Assembly (NCBI RefSeq): GCF_963677155.1
Contig: NZ_OY781884.1
Coordinates: 1,162,001-1,226,000 of the forward strand
Direction: 5' to 3'
DNA: 64,000 bases
DNA from: an uncultured Draconibacterium sp.
GTDB lineage: Bacteria; Bacteroidota; Bacteroidia; Bacteroidales; Prolixibacteraceae
Every line of letters begins with the position of its first letter. Within the stretch, counting starts at the first letter, position 1. A model generated the notes under the pieces. It had not been told where the DNA came from. It was given only the letters and a program-made list of their open reading frames with translations, and did no database searches. Positions 52,953 to 61,127 of the stretch are shown here, piece by piece. A program made the position numbers and the translations under genes.

Positions 52953-54296
52953 GTGATGAAGAAAATAACGCTACCAATTAAACAAGGTGAATACCTCACC
53001 AAAGCACTAAATCGGAAAAATAACGAATTTCGAAACAGGAATATTAAAATTAAAAGCTGTAAGGATATTCCCCCGAATGTTGTTTTAGATAAAACGCTTT
53101 GCGGAATTGGCGCAACTTATGGAGAGATTAAAATAGCCAAACGGCACTCGATAATAATCGAGCCTAATGTCCCGGTAATTATTGGTAAGAGTAAGCAGCA
53201 CCCATTTATTCAACCTGTGCATGATGATGTAAAAGACCCGGAAATCCGTAGATATTTTTTAAATAATTCAATCCGGTACAAAAAATTTGTAACCACACCA
53301 GAGGGATTCTCTAAAATAAAACGAGTTGCCAAAGAACCGGAACTTAATATTCCACTATACGAAGATTATTTCTGTTTATTTGATGAGTGCGAAAAGATAA
53401 CGGAAGATGTTGGCTACCGGGATAAGATTACTTTACCTATTTACGATTTTCTGAAATTTAAAAATAAAGCCCTTGTTTCTGCTACCCCACTGCATATTAG
53501 CCACCCGGAAATCAGAAAACAATTCCGAATGCTGGAAGTTGTCCCGGATTACGATTATAAGCAGGATATTGAGGTAATTGTTACCAACCACTTTAGTAAA
53601 TGTTTTGATGAGCAAATAAAGCAATTTGCAGATAGTAAATGTGTTTGCATCTTTTATAGTTCCACACAAGGAATAAACCGGATTATAAACAACACAATTA
53701 AATCGGATTACAAAGTGTACTGTTCTGCCAAAAGTGCCAGAATACTAAGAAATCTTGGAATTGAAAACGTTAGTTCAGACTTTGATCCCGAACTGGCTAA
53801 ATACAACTTCTTTACTTCTCGTTTCTTCTCTGCACTGGATATTAACTTGAAAATGCGCCCCGATATTATTATATGTACCGATATTAATGAAAAGGAACAC
53901 ACCGTAATTGACCCGTTTACTGAGGCTATCCAGATACAAGGCAGGTTTAGAAAGGTAATTAATGGTAAACGCTACAACTCAATTACACACATTACCAACA
54001 TCAAAGAGAGTTTGCAGGGCAGAAAAGAAAAATCAGTGCGCGAAGAACTCAGTTATTACCGGGAAGATTATGAGGATAAGTTAGAACAGCTAAAACATGA
54101 GAAGAATATAAACAGGAGACTTGGAATAGAAAAAGCCATAAAGAAGTCGCCATACTATAACCTGCTCGATTACAGGAATAATATTAATGATTTTGCAGTT
54201 GATAACTGGATTGCAGAAGAACGGGTTAACCGCTACTACACTACAAGAAATAATTTAGAGCAAGCTTACTACGACACAAATTTTTCAATCCATTAG
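52953..54296 (+). CDS. SF2 helicase-like protein with degenerate Walker A
   Basis: A 447-aa protein. Helicase landmarks in order: LDKTLCGIGATYGEI in place of Walker A (GxGAT instead of GKT), HSIIIEPNVPVI (Ia), FCLFDECEKI as a DExx box, ALVSATPL (motif III), CVCIFYSSTQGI (IV), and EAIQIQGRFRK (VI). This variant recurs on Bacteroidota mobile elements. The C-terminus is charged coiled coil. The frame ends at 54296, but the reading continues in the -1 frame after an AAATTTT heptamer at 54278-54284; the extended product would be 658 aa. Confidence 0.8.
   Translation: MMKKITLPIKQGEYLTKALNRKNNEFRNRNIKIKSCKDIPPNVVLDKTLCGIGATYGEIKIAKRHSIIIEPNVPVIIGKSKQHPFIQPVHDDVKDPEIRRYFLNNSIRYKKFVTTPEGFSKIKRVAKEPELNIPLYEDYFCLFDECEKITEDVGYRDKITLPIYDFLKFKNKALVSATPLHISHPEIRKQFRMLEVVPDYDYKQDIEVIVTNHFSKCFDEQIKQFADSKCVCIFYSSTQGINRIINNTIKSDYKVYCSAKSARILRNLGIENVSSDFDPELAKYNFFTSRFFSALDINLKMRPDIIICTDINEKEHTVIDPFTEAIQIQGRFRKVINGKRYNSITHITNIKESLQGRKEKSVREELSYYREDYEDKLEQLKHEKNINRRLGIEKAIKKSPYYNLLDYRNNINDFAVDNWIAEERVNRYYTTRNNLEQAYYDTNFSIH
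54278..54284 (+). promoter_or_regulatory. Candidate -1 ribosomal frameshift site
   Basis: A-AAT-TTT in the reading frame of the helicase-like gene fits X-XXY-YYZ exactly, four codons before its stop. The -1 frame is open from 54254 to 54928, has no ATG/GTG/TTG until 54380, and its first 33 codons after the site look coding (FNPLVRGIFYDLSEV). A simple one-base mutation is the alternative. Confidence 0.5.
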
Positions 54297-54379
54297 TAAG
54301 GGGCATATTTTATGACCTTTCAGAAGTAGCAAGTTACAAAATTGGTCAACAACGGTCTGCAAAAGCAATCATTCAAGAA

Positions 54380-54928
54380 ATGGTTTCAACCATGGTGAAA
54401 TTAAATGATGTTGGTGCGATTAAAAGTTATCAGAACTCTGTTAGGCATGACGAAGGATATTTGAAACAGTCGAAAAAATACAAAGTCGATACCGATATTG
54501 TTGTTGATGCTTATTTGGCTATGGGTAGCTTAATGTTTAAACAGGTTAAATACAATTTCAAGAAAGTAAAGGAAAAACTGGAAGTCTGGAAACAAGAACA
54601 AAGAAGTAAAAGTAAGCCTGTTGTTCTTGATATTATTAGTGAGTTTCCGGTTGGCACTCGCATTGCGAAAAATGTTGTTAAACAAAGGGTGCAAGATATT
54701 TACAAGTTTTATGAGATTGAGATACCAGTAACTCAAACCACTATTGAAAATTACTTTAAGGTAACTCCACAAAATAATGATAAACCAGCAACATTTGTGT
54801 TTAAATATGTTTTACCGGAGTTTGAAGAATATTACAACATCTTCCTTTCCGATATTGTTACAAATACTGACACTGAACCGGAGCAGGAAGAAACCGCAAA
54901 GTTTGTTATACCGGGAAATGCAACCTGA
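54380..54928 (+). CDS. Continuation of the helicase-like gene (or separate gene) with winged-helix-like end
   Basis: 182 aa from the first ATG, but coding-like sequence begins about 96 bases earlier with no start codon, so this is probably the C-terminal part of the upstream protein. Contents: KKYKVDTDIVVDAYLAMGSL, a Lys-rich helix (KKVKEKLEVWKQEQRSKSK), and a likely winged helix (ISEFPVGTRIAKNVVKQRVQDIY...VTQTTIENYFKV). Such modules bind DNA at the end of phage and plasmid replication helicases. Confidence 0.6.
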   Translation: MVSTMVKLNDVGAIKSYQNSVRHDEGYLKQSKKYKVDTDIVVDAYLAMGSLMFKQVKYNFKKVKEKLEVWKQEQRSKSKPVVLDIISEFPVGTRIAKNVVKQRVQDIYKFYEIEIPVTQTTIENYFKVTPQNNDKPATFVFKYVLPEFEEYYNIFLSDIVTNTDTEPEQEETAKFVIPGNAT

Positions 54929-55081
54929 CCAGTTTTGTTAACGAAATCGTTATCAAAAAAAATTTAATTTTTATTTTTCGGTTGTATGGTCAGTTTCCCT
55001 TTCGCCCGGGGGCTATGTTTTATGGGAAATCCGATTCAAGACAGAAAAGTTCACTAAAATTCATTTTATACGATCAAACAA

Positions 55082-55126
55082 AAATCGGATGAGATGAAAA
55101 TTAGATGAGCTAATTAGCTCCGATTT
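55082..55126. repeat. Nested palindrome near attR
   Basis: AAATCGGA (55082-55089) and TCCGATTT (55119-55126) enclose GAGCTAATTAGCTC (55107-55120), a perfect 14-bp palindrome. About 250 bases inside attR. A binding site for an excisionase or regulator is possible. The rest of 54929-55377 shows no gene. Confidence 0.4.
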
Positions 55127-55377
55127 AAGCAATTCACAAAAATTCTGGGGAGTTACTATCTTTTACATTTTCTATGCTTTTAAAACGCTTGAAAACACCA
55201 CATAAATAACTGATATTTAAACATCTAACAATAATAATATTTGAAATATTTTTATTAAATTCATACAATTATTAATCAACGCAGATTTAGACACCTGTGT
55301 AAACTGAGATGTAAACCAACAGAAAACAAAGAAAGTAAAACATTGATTATCAGTACTCAGAGGCGATTTGCGTCTAT

Positions 55378-55421
55378 TCTGGGGGACCAGGGGTCGCAGG
55401 TTCAAATCCTGTCATCCCGAC
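55378..55421 (+). repeat. attR: second copy of the 44-bp tRNA-Pro repeat
   Basis: Exact copy of 47317-47360, from the tRNA anticodon loop to its end. Upstream of it the tRNA 5' half is absent. Confidence 0.9.
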
Positions 55422-55445
55422 AGATTCAAAATCCAAAAAACATCA

Positions 55446-55486
55446 AAAGCCTGTAAATCAAATGATTTGCAGGCTTTCTTTTTTTT
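55446..55486 (+). terminator. Terminator outside attR, likely the original tRNA-Pro terminator
   Basis: AAAGCCTGtAAATC ... GATTTgCAGGCTTT (55446-55477) followed by a T run. If the island were excised, this hairpin would stand directly behind the tRNA. Confidence 0.75.
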
Positions 55487-55534
55487 GTAAGGTCAAAATA
55501 CACCATAAAAAACCATTGTAAATGGGTCCGATCC

Positions 55535-55569
55535 GGTGACCTCTAATTTTTCATAACTTAGAGGTCACC
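55535..55569. repeat. Perfect 12-bp inverted repeat
   Basis: GGTGACCTCTAA (55535-55546) and TTAGAGGTCACC (55558-55569) with an 11-nt AT loop. AGGTGACCT occurs again at about 55670. It could be a terminator-like structure for the broken gene that reads toward it, or an IS/MITE end. Confidence 0.45.
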
Positions 55570-55699
55570 GCGGAGCTCTTAATAATCTATATGAATGATA
55601 GTTACAGAAGTTTTTTCTCATTCGAAATGGTGCGGTTTGGTTCACTTTGGAGCAAAAAAACAGCAGTAAAAGGTGACCTTTTTGGGAACCTGAACCAAA

Positions 55700-55963
55700 T
55701 TAAATGTTTAGCAAAATACAGACCATACTATTGGCCATTCCTGAAAGTTTTCTTATCTCAGCATTCAGCTCGGGTGTTAAACGTTGAACAACTGTGGTAT
55801 TCATTATTGACTGCCTGACAAACTCACTTTGCGAAATCCCGGCCTCTTTCTATTTGCCAATTAAGGAGAAATATTCAACGGTCGACATTTTTACCGTTAC
55901 CTTATATTTCATCTTCTCACCATCCAACTTTCGTGGACGTCCGCCTTTGTTAAATTGCACCAT
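55700..55963 (-). pseudogene. Broken MobC-like mobilisation (relaxosome) gene
   Basis: On the - strand: MVQFNKGGRPRKLDGEKM, KYKVTVKMSTVEYFSLIGK, a TAG at 55850-55852, then in the same frame KEAGISQSEFVRQSIMN, TTVVQRLTPELNAEIRKLSGMAN. This is the ribbon-helix-helix relaxosome protein of Bacteroides mobilisable elements. After GMAN the usual NLNQ region is lost and the frame ends. No relaxase follows. Confidence 0.72.
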
Positions 55964-56965
55964 ATTTTATTACCATTTTTTAGACCAACGGGATGCTAAA
56001 TAGGAGTTTTGGTCTGCCCAAAACATAAACTTGCTATCCTACCTCGAAAGGGTCTTTTTATGGAAATAAAGTTAGGTAACAGAACACAGAAAGAAAACAG
56101 CAAACAGATTCAATATCAACTAAATAAAATGAATTCAACCTTCAATCAAAACGTGTATAATAAGTGATATTGAACTGATCTGAGCCTTAGACAAAGAGTA
56201 AAACCATAAACAGTGTTTAATCAGCTGCCAAAAGACGATATTTTAAATCATTTGACACGCGAAGTTGGGATTTCGTGGCATTTTCTAGAAGAACATGTTG
56301 AACCTGCTTATCCTTTTATGGGTGACAAAGGGAGTTTTACTTGTGTTATAACAAAACCTGCTTGCGAGGTTAATTGCCTATTCCTTTTTAGGTAAAAAAA
56401 CTCAATCTGCACGAAATTGTTGATGAAAGGAAGATTTGAAACTTCGCTTAGCTCGAACTTCCGTTAATAGAGATTTATATGTTTCTGTTCTGGCAAATTT
56501 TCAAATTCATGAAATCCTCCTCTCCTCTGTTCCTATGAGTAAGGGATTTTATGTTTGAAAATCTAGAAATCAGATAAAATGAAGTTTCGTTATATACAAA
56601 AATATCGTTAAATAACGCATTAGTTAAATGTCATGAAGAATGAAAGATATTAGTTTTCCATGACCAATATTAAACAATGAAACACTAGAAATTATTCTTG
56701 CTTCGATTTATTGATATAATAGGTATTAACAAATACTCTACTAAAAATCGAAAATAAATCAACAAATTCATATATACAGGACTTTTACCACATGATGTTT
56801 TTAACAAAAAAAAATCCTCTTTTAAAAAAAATTATCAAAAACAAAGTATATTCGCATTCATAAAGAGTGGAGGAGCTTTCAGGAGATATTCAGGATATTT
56901 CCTACTATATTTTTCAATTTTCGTTGAAAAATAAAATCATATCATAAACTTTAATATACAATCCG
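55964..56965. other. 1-kb intergenic region before the GH3 gene
   Basis: No convincing gene; a 60-codon open frame at 56213-56395 does not look like a known protein. Near the GH3 gene TATATTCG (56847-56854) is a weak -7 box, and TTTTTCAA (56910-56917) / TTGAAAAA (56924-56931) form a hairpin in the leader, about 35 bases before the ATG. Confidence 0.45.
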
Positions 56966-59296
56966 ATGAAAAAACTGATTCCTTTAATAATTATATTATT
57001 TATATCCAGTCCATTATTATATGCGCAAAAATACAAAGAAGTATCACTAAGTGCAGATGAACGCACCGAAGATCTAATTGCCAGGATGACAATTGAAGAA
57101 AAAGTGGGGCAGTTATTATGTCCTATGGGATGGGAAATGTACGAGCGAAACGGTACTAAGGTAAGCCCGTCTGCTAAATTCGAAAAATTGGTAAAAGAAC
57201 AACATATCGGTTGTTTATGGGCAGTTTATCGTGCCGACCCCTGGACAAAAAAAACGCTCGAAAATGGGTTGAATCCTGAACTTGCAGCAAAAGCAGGAAA
57301 TGCACTTCAGAAATATGTAATTGAAAATACGAGATTGAGTATCCCCATTTTCCTTGCAGAAGAAGCTCCTCACGGGCACATGGCAATCGGTACTACCGTT
57401 TTCCCAACAGGAATTGGCATGGCATCCAGTTGGTCGGCTAAAACCATAGAGGAAGTCGGAAAAGTTATTGGTAAAGAAGTGCGATTGCAAGGCGGACATA
57501 TTGCTTACGGACCTGTTATCGATTTGTCGAGAGAGCCTCGTTGGTCACGTGTGGAAGAAACATTTGGCGAAGATCCTGTGCTTTCAGGGACTTTAGCTGC
57601 TGCCGAGATAAAAGGCGAAGGAGCCGGCGATTTATCTCAACCATACAGTGTTATTTCAACACTTAAACACTTTGTTGCATATGGAGTGCCTTCAGGTGGA
57701 CACAATGGTAGTCCATCGATTGTTACACCAATGGATTTATATTCGAACGTTTTGCCTCCATTTAAACAAGCCATAGATGCTGGAGCAATGTCGGTTATGA
57801 CTTCCTATAACTCAATGAATGGCACACCAAGCACTGCTAATAAAACTTTATTGACAAATGTTCTCCGAGATAAATGGAACTTTAATGGTTTTGTGGTTTC
57901 CGACCTTTTCAGCATCGAAGGCATACATAGGGAGCACTTTGTTGCGCCAACGATGCAAGATGCTGCAATAATGGCTGTTAATGCCGGAGTTGATATGGAT
58001 TTAGGAGGAGATGCTTTTCGCAATTTGATAGATGCTGTAAAAGAGGGTAAGATTGATGAAGCAACAATTAACACAGCTGTTGCCCATATTATTCGCTTAA
58101 AATTTGAAATGGGATTGTTTGAACATCCGTATGTAAACCCTGAAAAAGCGCAAAAAAATATCCGTACAAAAGAAAATATTAAAGTAGCTCTAAAAATAGC
58201 CCAAGAATCAATTGTCTTACTGAAAAATCAGAATGATATTCTTCCGTTAAGCAAGTCAATAAACAAAGTTGCAGTTATTGGTCCCAATGCCGATAATATG
58301 TACAATATGCTCGGAGATTATACTGCTCCACAAGATTCAACAAACATAAAAACAGTATTAGACGGTGTACTAAGTAAAATTGGAGCAGAAAAAATACAAT
58401 ATGTAAAAGGATGTGCCATTCGCGATACTTTACACGCAAATATCGACAAAGCTGTAAAAGCAGCACAAAATGCCGATGTGGCTATTGTGGTTGTTGGAGG
58501 ATCGAGTGCTCGCGATTTCAAAACCAAATACATAGAAACAGGAGCTGCCATTGTTGCCAAAGGCCAAATAAGCGATATGGAAAGCGGCGAAGGATTTGAT
58601 CGTTCAACATTAGAACTACTTGGCAAACAAATGGAACTCTTGAAAAAAATAAAAGCAAGCGGAACACCAATAGTTGTTATTTATATCCAAGGTCGTCCAA
58701 TGAATATGAATTGGGCTAATGAAAATGCTGATGCTTTACTAACAGCTTGGTACCCCGGGCAAGAAGGAGGAAATGCTATTGCCGATGTATTGTTTGGCGA
58801 CTATAACCCTGCAGGTCGACTACCGGTTTCTGTTCCTAAAAGTGTCGGGCAATTACCAGTGTATTATAACCAGCAGTCACCAATTCCTCACGATTATGTT
58901 GAAACTTCAGCTAGCCCTTTATTCGAATTTGGCTATGGATTGAGTTACACAAACTTTTCGTACAGCGATTTAAAAATAAATAAAACAAATGACAAGACAT
59001 TTGATGTTTCGTTTACAATTACAAATACCGGAAACTACGCCGGAGATGAAGTGCCACAACTTTATTTGCGCGACGAATATGCGTCAACTGTTCAGCCGCT
59101 CAAACAGTTAAAACATTTCGACCGTATACATTTTGCAAAAGGAGAGAGCAAAACAATACACTTTACCCTTGATTCAAATGATTTATCGATTATAAATCAG
59201 AATATGGAACGAATCGTTGAACCAGGTAGCTTTAATGTAATGATTGGAACTTCGTCTGATAATATTCGCTTAAAAGAAAAGTTAGTCATAAAATAA
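56966..59296 (+). CDS. Secreted GH3 glycosidase (beta-glucosidase/xylosidase, BglX-like)
   Basis: A 776-aa protein with a signal peptide (LIPLIIILFISSPLLYAQ). N-terminal TIM barrel with KHFVAYG (KH motif) and the catalytic Asp in FNGFVVSDLFSIEGIH; alpha/beta sandwich domain with acid/base region (VVVGGSSARDFKTKYIETG ... MESGEGFDRSTLELLGKQ); C-terminal fibronectin III-like domain (FTITNTGNYAGDEVPQLYLRD). It cleaves terminal beta-glucose or xylose from oligosaccharides in the periplasm. First gene of the locus with the sigma/anti-sigma/SusC genes. Confidence 0.93.
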   Translation: MKKLIPLIIILFISSPLLYAQKYKEVSLSADERTEDLIARMTIEEKVGQLLCPMGWEMYERNGTKVSPSAKFEKLVKEQHIGCLWAVYRADPWTKKTLENGLNPELAAKAGNALQKYVIENTRLSIPIFLAEEAPHGHMAIGTTVFPTGIGMASSWSAKTIEEVGKVIGKEVRLQGGHIAYGPVIDLSREPRWSRVEETFGEDPVLSGTLAAAEIKGEGAGDLSQPYSVISTLKHFVAYGVPSGGHNGSPSIVTPMDLYSNVLPPFKQAIDAGAMSVMTSYNSMNGTPSTANKTLLTNVLRDKWNFNGFVVSDLFSIEGIHREHFVAPTMQDAAIMAVNAGVDMDLGGDAFRNLIDAVKEGKIDEATINTAVAHIIRLKFEMGLFEHPYVNPEKAQKNIRTKENIKVALKIAQESIVLLKNQNDILPLSKSINKVAVIGPNADNMYNMLGDYTAPQDSTNIKTVLDGVLSKIGAEKIQYVKGCAIRDTLHANIDKAVKAAQNADVAIVVVGGSSARDFKTKYIETGAAIVAKGQISDMESGEGFDRSTLELLGKQMELLKKIKASGTPIVVIYIQGRPMNMNWANENADALLTAWYPGQEGGNAIADVLFGDYNPAGRLPVSVPKSVGQLPVYYNQQSPIPHDYVETSASPLFEFGYGLSYTNFSYSDLKINKTNDKTFDVSFTITNTGNYAGDEVPQLYLRDEYASTVQPLKQLKHFDRIHFAKGESKTIHFTLDSNDLSIINQNMERIVEPGSFNVMIGTSSDNIRLKEKLVIK

Positions 59297-59377
59297 GACA
59301 TATGTTTAACAGCTTATCGATAGATTCGGTGCATTTTAAAATTCTACTTTATTTTACCACCGGAAAGTTGAGCGTTA

Positions 59378-59947
59378 ATGAATAAGGATATTTGGGAAGA
59401 AATACAAGCTGGGAACAGGAAAGCATTTAAGCAACTTTTTGATGAATACTATTCACCATTATGTATTTATGCCAATTCGGTTTTAAACAACATGGAAATT
59501 TCGCAAGATGTTGTAAGTGATTGCTTTGTCCGTATTTGGGAAAAAAAAGCAGAAATAAAAGTCACCTCATCGATAAAACATTACCTTTTGTCATCGGTCA
59601 GAAATGCCATTTACAGCTATTTACGCTCTCCCGAAAGTAGAAAAGTCGACATCGAATCTATCGAATCTAAACTCGAAAGTGTACCAATTGAAGAGTATAA
59701 TCTAGAAAAAGAAGCAAGTATTCAACATTTATCTTCATTGATAGAAGAACTGCCCGAACAACGTAAAAAAATTCTAAAAATGGCAGCATTTGGAGGAAAA
59801 ACATACAAAGAAATTGCAAAAATACTTGATATCTCGGAGAATACTGTGAACACCCAAATGTCGCGTGCTTACCGATTTTTACGCGAAAAATTAGGAGCAA
59901 ATAAACTCTTAATGTGGTTAATCTTAAAAAATATTAAGAAAGTCTAA
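59378..59947 (+). CDS. ECF RNA polymerase sigma factor (FecI-like)
   Basis: A 189-aa sigma-70 family protein: region 2 (about 10-75; FKQLFDEYYSPLCIYAN, DVVSDCFVRIWEKKAEI) and region 4 (about 115-175; IEELPEQRKKILKMAAFGGKTYKEIAKILDISENTVNTQMSRAYRFLREKL). It is held by the FecR-like protein encoded next and released when the SusC-type receptor senses its glycan. Confidence 0.93.
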   Translation: MNKDIWEEIQAGNRKAFKQLFDEYYSPLCIYANSVLNNMEISQDVVSDCFVRIWEKKAEIKVTSSIKHYLLSSVRNAIYSYLRSPESRKVDIESIESKLESVPIEEYNLEKEASIQHLSSLIEELPEQRKKILKMAAFGGKTYKEIAKILDISENTVNTQMSRAYRFLREKLGANKLLMWLILKNIKKV

Positions 59948-60011
59948 ATTTATTGTCACTGTATTTGTCCATGTGCGCGTCTTATAGATGCAAACATCAT
60001 AATGCGGCAAG

Positions 60012-61013
60012 ATGGAAAGACAAAAAAATGACCATATTTGGGATTTAAGCATAAAATCATTTCACAATAGTCTAAGCGATACTGAAAAAATTGAATTAGA
60101 ACAGGCTAAATTAAATCCGCAGACAAAAGACGAATTTGAAAGAGCCGAAAAAATACAAAGAAAAATAGCTAACAGTTACTTATTACAACAAATCGATAAA
60201 GAAAAACGTTGGGAACAAATTTATCGACAAATAAGTTTCTCATCCTATTTAAGAAGACAAGCCTTAAGCTTTTCGAAATATGCTGCCATTTTTATTTTTG
60301 CTTTATGTGTAGGGCTATTAATTCCCCATTTTATTAAACAAGAAGATGCCGGAACAAATAAAGTTGAAATTGAATGGGGACAAATGGGCAAAATAACCCT
60401 TTCGGATAATACAAAAGTTTGGCTTAATGCAGGAACAGTTTTAGAATACCCAAATACTTTTACCCCAAAAGAAAGAATTGTTCACCTTACAGGAGAAGCG
60501 CAATTTAAAGTAACACACAACGATTACAAGCCCTTTGAAGTGGTTACAAAAGCAGGTATTGTTAAAGTTTACGGAACAACCTTTAATGTTACAGCTTACG
60601 ACAACGACCCTGACATTACAGTTACTTTAATTGAAGGAAAGGTGGCAGTTGAAAATACAAAAGGTCAACAATTAGCAATATTGAAACCTTCTGAACAAAT
60701 TAAAATCAACAAACTCAATGGCAAAACATCCATTAAAAATGTAGATACCAGTTTTTATACCAGTTGGATAGACGGAAAAATATCGCTTGATGAAACCAAA
60801 TTATCCGATTTAGCACCAATTTTAAGAAGATTATACAACGTAGATATTCAACTAATTGGCGAAGGTGTTGGCGACATACAAGTTTCGGGAACAATATCTA
60901 AGAGCAAACCTATCGACCTATTCTTCAGAGTATTAGGACGGATGTATGGAGTAAAATATGAAATAAAACCCAATAAAGATGGAAGAGACGAAATATTAAT
61001 TTATAAAAAATAA
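60012..61013 (+). CDS. FecR-family anti-sigma factor
   Basis: A 333-aa protein: cytoplasmic N-terminus (about 1-85) that binds the sigma factor, one membrane helix (about 88-108, FSKYAAIFIFALCVGLLIPHF), and a periplasmic FecR domain (about 120-215; WGQMGKITLSDNTKVWLNAGTVLEYP, FEVVTKAGIVKVYGTTFNV) plus a C-terminal STN-contacting domain (about 255-330). It passes the signal from the receptor's STN domain to the sigma factor. Confidence 0.93.
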   Translation: MERQKNDHIWDLSIKSFHNSLSDTEKIELEQAKLNPQTKDEFERAEKIQRKIANSYLLQQIDKEKRWEQIYRQISFSSYLRRQALSFSKYAAIFIFALCVGLLIPHFIKQEDAGTNKVEIEWGQMGKITLSDNTKVWLNAGTVLEYPNTFTPKERIVHLTGEAQFKVTHNDYKPFEVVTKAGIVKVYGTTFNVTAYDNDPDITVTLIEGKVAVENTKGQQLAILKPSEQIKINKLNGKTSIKNVDTSFYTSWIDGKISLDETKLSDLAPILRRLYNVDIQLIGEGVGDIQVSGTISKSKPIDLFFRVLGRMYGVKYEIKPNKDGRDEILIYKK

Positions 61014-61048
61014 CAAGTATGGAAATATAACAAGTATGTAGAAAAGAA

Positions 61049-61079
61049 ACGGTGAAAGTGTTTCCTCCACTCCCACCGT
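61049..61079 (+). other. Leader hairpin before the SusC-like gene
   Basis: ACGGTG (61049-61054) with CACCGT (61074-61079), and inside it AGTG with CACT. It sits 50 bases before the ATG in the 114-base gap after fecR. It may attenuate or stabilise the receptor mRNA, or end fecR transcripts. Confidence 0.45.
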
Positions 61080-61127
61080 AGTGATGCTTTAACAGTTGTA
61101 GTGAACTAATTAAAACGTTTCAAATTT

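Larger units (their letters stand above)
47317..55421. mobile_element. 8.1-kb integrative island at tRNA-Pro
   Basis: Bounded by the 44-bp att repeats, starting with an integrase gene read inward from attL. It carries about ten genes: integrase, six-gene TerB-like operon, a coiled-coil gene and a helicase-like gene with its -1 frame continuation. No relaxase, coupling protein or structural phage gene is seen, so it is likely a satellite, a mobilisable genomic island or a decayed element. Confidence 0.88.

Noticed and set aside
55591-55818. 75-codon open frame on the + strand
   Set aside because: It is the shadow of the broken MobC-like gene on the - strand, whose protein sequence is clearly recognisable.
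56213-56395. 60-codon open frame before the GH3 gene
   Set aside because: No recognisable protein, atypical composition and no neighbour; kept only as part of the intergenic note.
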